A DNA stretch of 64,000 nt. It comes from Cornus controversa (taxonomy: Eukaryota; Streptophyta; Magnoliopsida; Cornales; Cornaceae). The stretch lies in contig CM048845.1 of the NCBI GenBank assembly GCA_026545225.1, forward strand, positions 87,447,033-87,511,032, read 5' to 3'. Position numbers and translations under genes: made by a program. The notes beneath the pieces are model-generated. The model was not told where the DNA came from and ran no database searches. It saw only the letters and a list, made by a program, of their open reading frames with translations. Shown piece by piece: positions 23,901 through 33,400 of the stretch (position 1 is its first letter; each line of letters opens with the position of its first letter).

Positions 23901-24963
23901 TTTAAAATATGTGATGCAACCTTACCAGAGGGATAGATTCTAAAGGAATTTAGGTGGGCTCCCTAGAATTATTCTTATTTTCCCTTCAATTCTTGTTAAT
24001 AGGTTACAATTCACAGACACACAACAATCCCCTCCAAAATACAACAATAAAATCGGGACATAAATTATCATGCATCTAGCACACCTGGTTTTGGCAATGT
24101 AGCTAACATATGTGTTTGACAAAAGAACAAAAAAGGCAATACCTAGGTCAATCATAACACTAACCTGTGGCCCAACAAGGTCACTAATTAGTTTTGCAGA
24201 CATACTTCACATTAAAAAAAATAGAATCACGATTCCTTCTAGTTGGTTGGTATAAAATAGTAATTTAAAAATATTTTAAGGTCATCGTCTCAAACAAACG
24301 GGGGTCATTGCTTGGTGTAGTGGTAAAGACAAGCATGAGGAGGCAGGGAGGATCTAAAAACAGCCACTTTGTGTAATAATAATTCCAAAGATTAGTTCTA
24401 TTTCCAACAATTACCCTCCTAACATCCTGGGTAGGTAATGCATTTTATTCATCTCAATACATGCTTTTTAGTGAAGCTTAGTGAAATCTCATCATGCACA
24501 TTCAGTTAACAAGGAGAAAAATTACATCTTTACACCATAAAATGTATCCTTTTCTGGGAAAACGTTTTCCACAAAAAAAAACAAACAGAACCTTAGCCTC
24601 AGAAGCTTATAAGATTCAATTACTCAAAATTTGCAGCTTTAAATGAGTTCATACATTACAATCAAGAGCCTGCGTCAGCACACACATGCTTAATGTTTAA
24701 ATAACATCAAAATTGAACAATAAACGTCAATATTAGTAATATAGTTATATTAACAATTATAAAAGCGTCAACAACAGAAAAAGACTAGGGTTTTAGGGAG
24801 AGAAACAAAGTGATATTAAGTGATAAAAGAGTAATTACACTTCGACTCTGTAATGATTATTGTTGAGCCTGGATTCAGATAGACGGAAAGAGAAGAGAAA
24901 CGGATAACTTACAACGATGAGCTTGAAGAGGTTGGCCTCCTTCGGAGGAAGCGACGCGCCCAT
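5957..24963 (-). CDS. NAA15: NAA15, NatA auxiliary subunit, N-terminal 302 residues (partial)
   Basis: TPR-repeat subunit that anchors the NatA complex to the ribosome and activates the catalytic subunit NAA10, acetylating N-termini of nascent proteins in the cytosol. Nine exons (high to low): 24963-24913, 22760-22682, 17233-17151, 17039-16890, 14733-14618, 13221-13116, 8149-8078, 7975-7860, 6089-5957. All junctions are GT-AG and the phases sum to 906 bases (302 codons) without a stop. The start ATG (24963) opens with [17 protein letters not shown]. Family hallmarks are [16 protein letters not shown] in exon 2, a TPR-like [19 protein letters not shown] in exon 4, and [19 protein letters not shown] in exon 6. 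Family members are about 900 residues, so two thirds of the gene should lie left of the window; I found no further exon below 5957. Introns 2 and 6 are about 5 kb. Intron 6 holds a Copia element and a MITE; intron 8 holds a tandem duplication. An antisense hAT transposon lies in what is probably intron 9. Confidence 0.93.
6484..6760 (-). repeat. tRNA-derived SINE, Au-like
   Basis: On the minus strand the head near 6750 has an A-box-like GGCTCAAGTGGATAAAG. The tail carries the conserved CACTTTGTGCAAATTAATG block followed by CCAAAGTTAGG. The same tail recurs at 8905, 21025 and 29505, so this is a dispersed family. A CA microsatellite (6627-6650) sits in the middle. Assignment to the Au group rests on remembered resemblance. 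Confidence 0.5.
6565..7110. repeat. Tandem duplication, copy 1 (546 bp)
   Basis: Starts TCTCATACTAAAACCC and ends GATTGCAGCTAGTTTGC. The next unit (7111-7665) repeats the whole stretch with few changes, including the SINE head and the CATGGCAGC(A/C)CCTGATTTC region. It lies within NAA15 intron 8. Confidence 0.9.
7111..7665. repeat. Tandem duplication, copy 2 (555 bp)
   Basis: Second unit directly abutting the first. Differences are mainly small indels: a shorter CA run, AACAAAGAAGGAGGG for AACAAAGGAGGG, and an expanded A-rich stretch near 7395. It enlarges NAA15 intron 8 without touching exon 8 (7860-7975). Confidence 0.9.
8554..8814 (+). mobile_element. hAT-like MITE, CATRGTTC family, copy 1
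   Basis: Begins CATGGTTCAAAGAC and ends GAACTATG, an 8-bp terminal inverted repeat with one mismatch. It aligns along its length with the reverse complement of 33925-34199, sharing TAACAGAATC, TGCAGTCGTG-like and GATATATCAGTGAGT phrases. Flanking octamers cttgatag and ttcgatag match at 6 of 8 positions, fitting an old 8-bp duplication. It lies in NAA15 intron 6. Confidence 0.65.
8905..9030 (-). repeat. SINE tail fragment (same family as 6484-6760)
   Basis: On the minus strand it contains a diverged CTTTTTGCAAATAATGTCAAAG-type tail and the preceding TTCAAATTTTGAGAG region. It lacks a recognisable A-box head. Confidence 0.4.
9701..9743 (+). repeat. Copia 5' LTR, internally deleted
   Basis: TGTTAGATGTCATTACTGTA and GTATTGTTTT match the first 35 bases of the 3' LTR, then jump directly to ACACAAACCTTAA, the last bases of the 3' LTR. 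About 140 bp of LTR interior are absent. Confidence 0.7.
10324..11240 (+). pseudogene. Copia gag remnant
   Basis: Starts at the ATG at 10324 with a Copia gag N-terminus ([17 protein letters not shown]). It shifts frame near 10515, where the gag reading continues in another frame as [20 protein letters not shown]. Stops interrupt the region near 10775, 10797 and 10913. The last part is a Gly/Arg/Ser-rich tract (10960-11090) ending in a degenerate nucleocapsid-like segment with Cys and His. It is not translatable as one protein. Confidence 0.8.
11241..11692 (+). pseudogene. Copia protease / pre-integrase remnant
   Basis: Encodes the aspartic protease region with [12 protein letters not shown], where the family has Asp-(Ser/Thr)-Gly-Ala: Gly is replaced by Arg, which should abolish activity. 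It runs to the GLYYLD pre-integrase motif near 11670 and is then cut off by a deletion. Confidence 0.8.
11693..12050 (+). pseudogene. Copia RNase H remnant
   Basis: Directly after the deletion junction, [20 protein letters not shown] and [13 protein letters not shown] match the C-terminal RNase H domain of Copia polyproteins. It is interrupted by frameshifts near 11820 and 11890; [17 protein letters not shown]-like residues can be read in an alternate frame. Confidence 0.75.
12115..12300 (+). repeat. Copia 3' LTR
   Basis: Starts TGTTCGATGTCATTAG directly after the polypurine tract and ends near ACACAAACCTTAAT. It contains a TATA-like TTAATATATAAGAGGG (about 12187) and a CT-rich leader (12240-12275). 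Both ends match the shortened 5' LTR. Confidence 0.75.
12304..13115. other. Non-coding remainder of NAA15 intron 6
   Basis: AT-rich sequence with no gene. The phrase AAAAATTAGTTGGAGT(A/G)GTTAATGTGGAC occurs twice (about 12370 and 12507), a small local duplication. Confidence 0.4.
13222..14617. other. NAA15 intron 5, non-coding
   Basis: AT-rich intronic sequence. I see no transposon protein, terminal repeat or RNA gene in it. Confidence 0.5.
14734..16889. other. NAA15 intron 4, non-coding
   Basis: AT-rich intron of 2.2 kb. A 133-codon plus-strand frame at 15718-16119 has no recognisable domain and no supporting context, so I leave it unannotated. T-runs occur at about 16067-16080 and 16733-16746. 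Confidence 0.5.
17668..17693. repeat. (GA)n microsatellite
   Basis: About a dozen GA units in NAA15 intron 2. Confidence 0.85.
17742..18037 (+). mobile_element. LTR fragment (Copia-like), truncated
   Basis: Begins TGTTAGAAGGTTAGG and contains TCTGGAATGTTCCAGAAT and a TATA box with leader (CTATATAAAAGG at about 18002). It is then replaced by LINE sequence near 18050. It looks like the U3/R part of an LTR; no second LTR or primer binding site is present. Confidence 0.4.
18040..18370 (+). mobile_element. LINE 3' end fragment
   Basis: The frame at 18061-18246 ([19 protein letters not shown], ending FLDTPSV) matches the C-terminal tail of plant LINE ORF2. It is directly comparable with PHCLWWALWNERNKRSFDD in the LINE at 40.6-41 kb. 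Only the last part of the ORF and 3' UTR remain. Confidence 0.65.
19172..19569 (+). mobile_element. Solo LTR
   Basis: Begins TGTTATGTTGTGGCC and ends TTTGTCACAACA (TG...CA ends). It carries the LTR-typical ATGGACGTAGACACATTGCC / GAACCACATAAATTC phrase near 19453-19490 and a TATATAAGGGC promoter-like site (about 19303). Flanking pentamers gctct and gcttt differ by one base. No internal retrotransposon sequence follows, as expected after LTR-LTR recombination. It lies in NAA15 intron 2. Confidence 0.7.
19575..21020. other. NAA15 intron 2, no gene seen
   Basis: AT-rich, non-coding. Parts near 19680-20060 and 20130-20560 read like old transposon debris, but no domain, terminal repeat or LTR boundary could be fixed. 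Confidence 0.35.
21025..21150 (-). repeat. SINE tail fragment
   Basis: On the minus strand it carries CACTTTGTGCAAAACAATGCC followed by AAAAATTAAGC, the same tail as 6484-6760 and 29505-29650. Confidence 0.45.
22761..24300. other. NAA15 intron 1, mostly without recognisable features
   Basis: AT-rich intronic DNA. A phrase at about 22930-22970 (CCCAACTATTTTGGATTAG, TTACATGAATCC) resembles the dispersed repeat fragment near 4690. No coding sequence is seen. Confidence 0.4.
24301..24445 (+). repeat. tRNA-derived SINE
   Basis: Has an A-box-like TTGGTGTAGTGGTAAAGAC head, then AACAGCCACTTTGTGTAATAATAATTCC, the same tail as the minus-strand SINEs in this window. It lies in NAA15 intron 1, on the opposite strand to the gene. 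Confidence 0.5.
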
Positions 24964-25140
24964 TGTTGCAGACAGAGACTCTACAGATATGTGTGTATAT
25001 AGATATAGATAGATAGATAGATAAATATAGTGAGAGAGATGACGAAGCAACAAAGTCACAGAGTCTGGAGGTGGAGTTTTTAAGGGCTGCGCGAGGGGGT
25101 AGAGAGAGAGAATTGAGAGGTGGCGTTTATCTGCTGCAAC
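24964..25140 (-). promoter_or_regulatory. Presumed 5' leader and proximal promoter of NAA15
   Basis: This is the stretch immediately upstream of the NAA15 ATG. It carries a short GATA repeat (about 25004-25024) and GA-rich runs (25031-25039, 25100-25110), which are common in plant 5' leaders. I could not place a TATA box or transcription start, so the call rests on position and composition only. Confidence 0.4.
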
Positions 25141-27300
25141 CCTACTGAGAACAAAGAAACAAGCGAAGTATGATCGATGTGAAAGTATCAGGGTACATCC
25201 GTCATTTAAAAATTTGTTAGTAGCAAATGTTGTACTATTTCCAACTCAGAAAACATGTAACATGGTGCACTTCCTTGCACCGACGACTCTTTTGCTTTTT
25301 CACTTCGATTAAGTAGAAATTGTAAGATAAAAGGTTTGACCAATTTAAATAGAGCAAAATTTTGTAACCTCTTTACTTAAATTTTTATATTTTCTTTTCT
25401 TTTGTTTATTTTTTTTTATAAAACTCAAGTGTCACATTTGACTAAAAGTATTATAACTTTGTTGTTAGATATTCCGATACAACTTTTTTGGGACACAATT
25501 TTTTAAATACCAATAATATGATTTATGATCCATTTTTAACACTCAAAATATTTTAATTTAACGGTAATATTGTGATATTGTCCGTGCAGTTCATGATAAA
25601 CTTGATTTTTAAAATTTTAGTGAATGGCCTTTGTTTAATTAATAAAATCCATTACTTAAATTTTCTTATATTTTTTTATTTGTTTTTTATACATGCACAT
25701 TTACGGGTCTGCCCCTGTTAGTATGTGTCATTGGGATGTCTCAAATTGCAAACGAAGTTTAGGAACTTGAATGGAACTCATTGACGATTGTATAAAATTA
25801 GTGTTGAAATTGAAATCAAATTTTATTTAATTTTCTTCCAATTTCAATTTTAACCCACCATTTTCATGCTTCCAAGTACAACATGATACTTTTTTTTGCT
25901 CATTTTGTATTGGATTCTCTTCTTCAACATTATATGTCATTTAGGCCTGCCTACTAGAGGGGAACTCTCATATATGAAGAAAGTTGAGCGCAAATCACCC
26001 CATCTGGTTAGTTAAGAGCTCCGAAGAAGTTTTAAATGAGTAAAAATCGAAAGGAAGAAAATAATATGCATGTAGAAGTTGTGTCGAGCTTTGTTTGTCT
26101 TTCATTTTAGAGTTATATTTTGTTTAGAAAGATATACATGATTGGAATTTAAAAACTAAGGTGTTTTTCTGTCTTTGTAATTCCACAATTTTTATACTAA
26201 ATTATGCTTTCAAATCCACATATATAGATCAGCTAGTATCATCAAATCTAATTCGTACCCGCGTCCATTGGATAAGGGGTCTTCTGAAGTGGATAGATTG
26301 GATAGTATCATCAAATCTAACCCGCACGGATGTCCAATGAATAAGGAGTCTTCTGAAATGACGAGTGTCCAGTGAATAAAGAGTTTTATGAACGAGACAT
26401 TGTCTTGTTTGATATGATATGTGTGCAATTGTAGCCATAGGGGCCAAACAAATCTTTACATCCAATGGTAATGAGTTTGGTTATTAGTATTTTTTTTATA
26501 TTGTGGTACAAACAATTACAGCATATTCCGAGATAATGAAGGAGAGCTAGTGATTCATATTTTTGTATTTACATTACTCATATAGGAGGCAAGTATAGTA
26601 AGAAGAGGGAATTTATGAGTCACGAGAATACCAAGGTTAATAAATGGATAAAAGAGAGAATCACATCTACTGATGGTTATCATATTGTTATTTTGTTATA
26701 TGTTTGTGATTCATGGAACATCAGAAACCACAATTTTTTGCTCGAGGATATGTTTATGATTCAACCAGAAGGCTTTAAGCCTGGCATGACAAAAAATCAC
26801 ATCCACTATTTTGCAGTTCTAGTGTCGCAAATAATTTGGTGTACTTACAAAAATTGGGAGGATAAATAATTGAAATTGCATTTCACATAAGAATCCCAAG
26901 TTTATTAGGGCTTTAGCCTTTCAAGGAATATGGAACTGACTGCAATAAATCTATATAATTCCCCCATAACTTATGACCATTATCCAGTTTAGTTAATCTG
27001 TTAATGGAAAATACTGAGAGGGGTTATTCGAAACATATTGTAACATTTGCCATTATTTACACAAAATAACTGCACCCAAATTCAAAACTAAGCCCCTATG
27101 TCTCATGGGTGGCTAACTGTAACACATGGATATCCCTCATGGTGCCTACTAGCCAGTAGCCATCTTGACACCAGAAGACAGTATTGGGAACATTTCCTGT
27201 GGAGTTTTTAAGGTAAATAGTTAGGGTATCCCACATCAGGTCAAAGATGAATAGATAATGCAAGGGTGTAAAACAAAATTTACAACACAAAAACAAATGC
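25141..27300. other. Intergenic region between NAA15 and XRCC1
   Basis: AT-rich, with no recognised gene. An 84-codon plus-strand frame at 26615-26869 has no family resemblance I can name. A two-copy tandem repeat of 69 bp lies at 26235-26365. Confidence 0.5.
26235..26365. repeat. Two-copy diverged tandem repeat, 69-bp period
   Basis: AGTATCATCAAATCTAA opens units at 26235 and 26304. Each continues through a TCCAnTGnATAAGGnGTCTTCTGAA phrase. A third, partial GTGTCCAGTGAATAAAGAG follows at about 26364. Confidence 0.7.
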
Positions 27301-27390
27301 AATTCAGTGGCTGTACAACAAGAGAATTTGTGCAGAGGAGACGCATGCAGAGGTAGCTACATGGTTCCAAGACTGCACACCAGCAAATGG

Positions 27391-27392
<2 letters not shown>

Positions 27393-27425
<33 letters not shown>

Positions 27426-27444
27426 AGATCACACACACACAGAT
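27393..27444. repeat. (CT)n and (CA)n microsatellites in the XRCC1 3' flank
   Basis: A CT tract (about 27393-27425) followed by a CA tract (27430-27441), 45-95 bases beyond the XRCC1 stop codon. It is probably within the 3' UTR. Confidence 0.8.
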
Positions 27445-27487
27445 GAAGTTAAACCAGCATCAATCTTCATCTCAAAGAGAAATTCGC

Positions 27488-30400
27488 TCAGGACTTGGAA
27501 AGCTTAGAAGCTATGGTATTGTAAGCAAGGTCTATCTCCTCTTCTGTCATCTCAATAGTTTCATCACTGTCATAAGCTGCTGCATCACGTGCAACAACAT
27601 TTTTACCCCTCTCACGTTTATCAGTCTTCAGCTTTTTCTTCACTGATAAATCATCATCTAAACTGCTAAGTTCTGCCTCATAAATTCGTTTACATGCCAT
27701 GGCTTGCTTGTAAAGATCTTCCTTAGGAAATGAGACCGAACCATTTCCATTGCCCTCAAGCTTTGCCAGCTCCTCAACCACCCGAGGAATGAATTTCCAC
27801 TGTTCAGTTATTTGTTGGATCTCCTAATCACAAGTTCATTATGCATAAGTTGAAAATGAATGAAAATGCAGTATCTATGGATATTTCAGGTCAAAACTAA
27901 CATATGTTGGTACTGAAATGAACTTTTAAAAAGCAATCATTCACAAATTATTATCACATAAATGGTGCAAAGATAAAATTTTCATCATCTACAATACGAG
28001 AATCAGCAGAATGAGAAAATTTGTATTGCGAGCAGGACTTCCCAATTGTTGAAGTCTCCATTAAAAAGACCTGCCAGCTAACTGTCCCAAACAAGTGAGG
28101 TAAAAACATTTGACTTGGTAATTGCTAAAAGATCAGTGGGGTCAATCAGATTACATTGGCAATGTATAGAAATGGAATAATCCACCATCTGGATAAAAAA
28201 GAAAAAGAAGAAAGAAGTATTAAAGTGCAAGAGAAAGGAATGCTAGGCATCTGAGTGCTCCATTCAGCAAATGCTCAGCAAGCGGCTTAACATCTAAGTA
28301 ATAGAGTCAGCAAGCAACAAGTATAAAAGGGCATCAAGCATAGCCGATATCGATAAAGCTGCAAAATGCTGCTTCTTGTGGGATTTTTTTACAGAAGAAA
28401 GAAAACCTATGCGTTAGCTGGTGCCAACCAAGATATTGTCATAATAAATCTATTTGGTCTTGTTCTCCAGAGGCTCAACCTTCCAGATTTTGGAAACAGA
28501 TCCTAGATATCAGAGAGGTAATGCCTGCAAACCTGCAATTTAAAGTTGGTAATGGTAATGATATAAAATTATTTTTGGATCCATGGTGGAATGGTTAGAC
28601 TTTAATTCAAGTATTTGGACACAGGGTGGTTAGAATGTTTGATGTTCCTAAAAATGCTAACATCAGTGTTTTAATTCAGAATGGAACCTGGAAGAGGCCT
28701 GTTTTCTTGGCTGAAGAAGCAAACCACATTTGGCATCAGTTATCTAATGTGCAAGTGCATTAGGAGCAGGACACAATTGTTTGGAAATATGGAAATCCTA
28801 GGCTGAAATCTTTTTGGTAGGTCTGCAGAAGGAAGGATACTATAGTGGAATGATCGAAGTTGGTATGGAATAAGGGCAGACCTGCAGCAGGGTACACAAC
28901 TTGTTTGATTTTACAAAATAAAATCCAAAGAGGCATTCCACTGACCTCTTTTTGTCATAACTGTTTAAATGGGGATGATACAATAGAGCACTTATTTTTT
29001 AACTGCTCTTATGCTCAGATTTTATGGAAATGGATGTCGGGTATTCTTCATTGGAATGGGTTTCAAGTTCAGAGTTTTGAACAGTCTAGTAATAAAACAA
29101 TGAGGAGCAAGATTATTAGAATGATTTTTACTTCCACATTATGGCATATTTGGAGGAATAGGAACCAAGTTTTACATGATGATATTTCCAAAAATGCTAG
29201 TCAGACTGATAGAAGCATTATCTGGGATATTCCTGATATCTTGGGAAGCAATTTGCAGGTGGTCCTGGAACTCTTGGGAAGCCTAGTGTTGCACTACTGT
29301 GATAGTGGGTGGTGTTGGTTGGCTGTTGCCTTTGTTTGGTGGAGACATTTTCTTTTTGCAGTTTTTTTTATTTGTTGTTCATTTCTACGGGTTGGTGGAA
29401 GTGGTTTTTTCATTTTGTTCTTTGTAATAGTGGTTTTTGTTCTGTGTTTGTAAATTTTCTTGGTTGTTAATAAAATGGAGATTAGGAAAAAGAAAAAAAA
29501 AGGGCCATCAAGCATATTATCCAGTATTGATCCCACCAACGCATGGTCTAGGAGGAGTGAACTAGAGACATGCCTAATTTTGGCATTATTTTGCACAAAG
29601 TGACTGCTCACATACTCAAACCTGCATTCCCACGCTAGTCAGTACAAGCTTTTTTTTTTTTTTAAGTAAGATTTCATAAAGGCGCTCAAGAGGGGAGCGC
29701 TCCCAAGAGAATACACACAAAGCCGGCAGTGGCCAACTATAATTTCAAGCTATCAACAAATTCCATGAAATCCCCCAAAGATTTACAATTCCGCCCAAGC
29801 TTGACATTGCAATCAATGAATATGAAGGTCAGAAGACGAACTGAATTGCATTTTATAGTCAAAGTTGTGTTTAATGCTAACACTCACTATATTGTGGATA
29901 TATTTTCAGATTTGTGACTGATGAATTCCAGGAGTGGTAGAAAAACACTGATAAATTGTAGATCCCAAACTCCTATTTGCAAGTGTGTAAACCGCACACT
30001 GGAAATAGGTCCAGACAATCAAATCAGAAGTTGTACCTATCTTTTTGCCAAAAAAATGAAATTATGGTATACCTGTTTTTGCTTGAGAATGTCTATGGCG
30101 TCTTGTAAACAAGTGAGTATCCCTTCAGCAGCTACTTTATTTATCTCGCTTGGCTCTGGCTGTTAAAAGAAACAAAGGAAAGATAAGGTTCATACAGGAT
30201 ATCACTTAGTCTTGTACAAAAATAAGTAGGCAAATTTTAGAGTTCAGTGCCTTTCAACGCATCAATCTAAATGCCAGTTCTAATAACCCCCCCCCCCCCC
30301 CCCCCCCACCACCACCACCACCACCACCACATAAAAAAAAAAGCAGCAGCCTGACAGACTTGTAAAACAAACGCGTTGTATTAATAATCAAATGTGATTA

Positions 30401-33400
30401 CATCATACACAAGAAGATATGAGAGTAAAGGCAGCTATACAAGACCTGAAAATGTGTCCACAATCAAAAGGTTAAAAAGCAAAATAAAATTGGAAGTCCA
30501 TATACAAATTTCATTCTTCAATTGGTTACCAAGAGTGAAACAGAATGAACAACCACAAGCTATAAGCCCATAACTAATGTACAAAAAAGGTCACATTATA
30601 ACAACACCAATGCAAACTTTACCTTTTCTTCTTGGCTCTCCAGCCATGAGACGGTTTTGCTTAAATCATCAGTAGCCCACTTCTTCACTTTAGAAGGAGA
30701 GAAATGCTCTTTAGCAGGATTAGAAGCCCCAATCTTCTTTACATATAAAATAAAAAGATCATCATGAGTAAATATAAAATTACGCGCTGAATCAAATACA
30801 CAGCCCTGTTTCTAATCCTATAAAAGTTTCTATGCAGTCCCGAAATCTCTACAAAATGAAAATTTTATTCTAGCTTCGAAGAATAATAAGAGTCCTGCTA
30901 AGCCACTCCATAATATGCTTACAGAAACCAAAGATTTACTGCATATAGATTAAATGCCACTTAAATGAAAGAACAATAATGTTCACGCGAGTTCATTTAA
31001 AATTCAATAACAACCGTGGACGACACAGAGGTAGTTGACTCTGAACGTGATTTTGTTTCCACTAGCTTCTCAGATTTCCTAAACACGGATGCTTCCTGAT
31101 CTGCAAGCACTCATTAAGGAAATTAGACTTGTTAGTAAACCAACGGACAAAAGAGTGCCCTCCTTAACACATGATAGAAAAAAGAAAGAGAAAATAAACA
31201 GGTGCCTATCTTCAGTATTAGTTTATAGCAACTTGTACGGTGGATTATGAGAGGGAAGAGAAAACAAATGTGCTTAATAAATTAATGATCTTTCTTTTTT
31301 AATAGAATACGATTCCAAATTGATCTTAAGATACACTGCATTCAGTTACAAGTTACAATATGGCTGAACATGGTCAAGGGGGAAATAACATATAGGCAAC
31401 AATGAACTAATGCCCTTAGAATTCAGCCTTAACATTTAACAATTTGTAAGGATTTCTGTGTATATGTCCCCGTAGCATCAAGACATCATTTGCATTCTTT
31501 TCAAGTATTATATGGATGTAGCAATGCATATGATCCATCTAACTTAACTCTACCTGCATGGCTACACCGCTGTCAGCATATGGTCAATCAAGTCCATTCG
31601 ATGTTCTGTAACCTACCTTTGCAAACATATGATGCATGTAAATCTCCACTCATATTACAAGAACACATGCCAAACAGGTTAACAATGACAGAAGGACAAC
31701 CTTTAGCTTATGAAGGGAGGGCATCGTAACCCAATACTCTAATAGTCGGGTACACAAAAATGCCTGAACTATACCAAAGAGGGAGGGAGGGAGAGATCTT
31801 GACAACTATTTAACAATTCAAATTTTGACTTAACATATAAGCAGGTAAAAATCATTCATGGTACAGAATATAAAATATACAAAGAACATATCATCAAAAG
31901 CATCCGCACATAAACACGTTTTTTACATGGAAAACTAGGGGAAAAAGCACGAGACCTAGTCCAAGCAGATCAAATCCATTATAAAGAAAGGATTACAACT
32001 GGGTTAACTACACTTTAATCCAAAAATCCCCTAACCCAAAATCGCGCCAAACATCCTCGAACTTTTCTGCTGCCATTCAATGAATACGCTCCTTACACAA
32101 TCTGCTCTTCCTCTTAACACGTTGATGTCCATTGACTAGTAAAGGTCCGATCCTTGATGTTGTGTGGAAATTCTTGGGGTGTTGGAATAATTGTATCTCT
32201 AAGATTATTGATCTTTAATACTAAAAGCACACTCCCAATCTAGCAACCTAATTGTTAGAATGCACTCAAGTATGTCTCACAATGCTGTATACCCTCTAGG
32301 TATGCTTAGATATGCTTGGTGTTTGCATGCATATATCACCAATAAATTTCTGAACATTTAGGGTGTTTATATGGACCTTGGAGGCTGAAAGAGATAAGGG
32401 TTATTAGAGTTTGAATCCTATTTGGAAGCTCCTTTTCCATAAGCATCCCTTGATCAAAAATAAGTTGGATCACTTGAAATTGGTCCAGTGGGTTTTCATT
32501 AATCCATTGATCAATTGAAATTCCCGTCCTTTTTCCTTAAGTATTTCGAAAATAGAAACATTCTAAAACAGTTTTATGCATTTTGAAGATCAAAACATGT
32601 AATTTGAAAAGCATAACATGTTTAATGATAAATATGAATCCTAATTTTGGTGAATCAATATTTTAAGAGCTGAATTTACCTTTTTGCTCTTGATTGAGGC
32701 TTTGAATTCCACTTCTTCCCTTGGATAAAGCTAAAAGTAACTAACTTTTGAAACAACAATCAAAAGCTAAAATAAACCATACAAACTAGCTTTGTGTGAA
32801 ATTTGCCAACATAAGTCCTATTGACATAATACCATACATTTACAAATGTTTTGTGATCCTTAGACGATGCAAGGGGAAGGGAATGCTGACATGATCCTTG
32901 CCAAACTATCTTAGAAAGTTGAAAGAAATCAATCTTTTTTTCCCCTCTCACAAACATAGATATGCATGTATCAGTTCAAGCTCCATCGTCTGTCATCCAT
33001 AAAAGTAGAAACTACTATTTTATGCTTATAACCAGAGCAAACCAAAAGCAAAGAGTCATATGCATCTTGTTGATCACATTGGTTACAATTTACAGCTAGT
33101 AATCACTCTCAATCAGAATAATATAACACCCCTCCCCACACACACACATGCACACGCGGGCGCTCACAGAGAGAGAGAGAGAGAGAGAGACCTTGACTGG
33201 CTCCATGGGAAATATTTTGTATCCGCCATGGTCTCCCAGCATGCATTAGGTAAGTTTCAATATCAACAAGCTTTTTCTGGGTGTAGCACTCTGATATCCA
33301 CTCCTAGGCCAAAAGAAGTCAAGATTATCATATCATTGCTTGCAAGGAGTAACAATGTAACATTCACAGAATAAACACAGAAGAATAAAATTTAAGCATG

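Noticed and set aside
26615-26869. 84-codon plus-strand frame between NAA15 and XRCC1
   Set aside because: Product not recognisable, no context; could be a remnant of a mobile element, but nothing in the sequence proves it.
30287-30307. Poly-C run as a functional structure such as an i-motif
   Set aside because: Length is uncertain in assemblies and it sits in mid-intron; described only as a microsatellite. The same caution applies to the poly-G run at 37547-37568.
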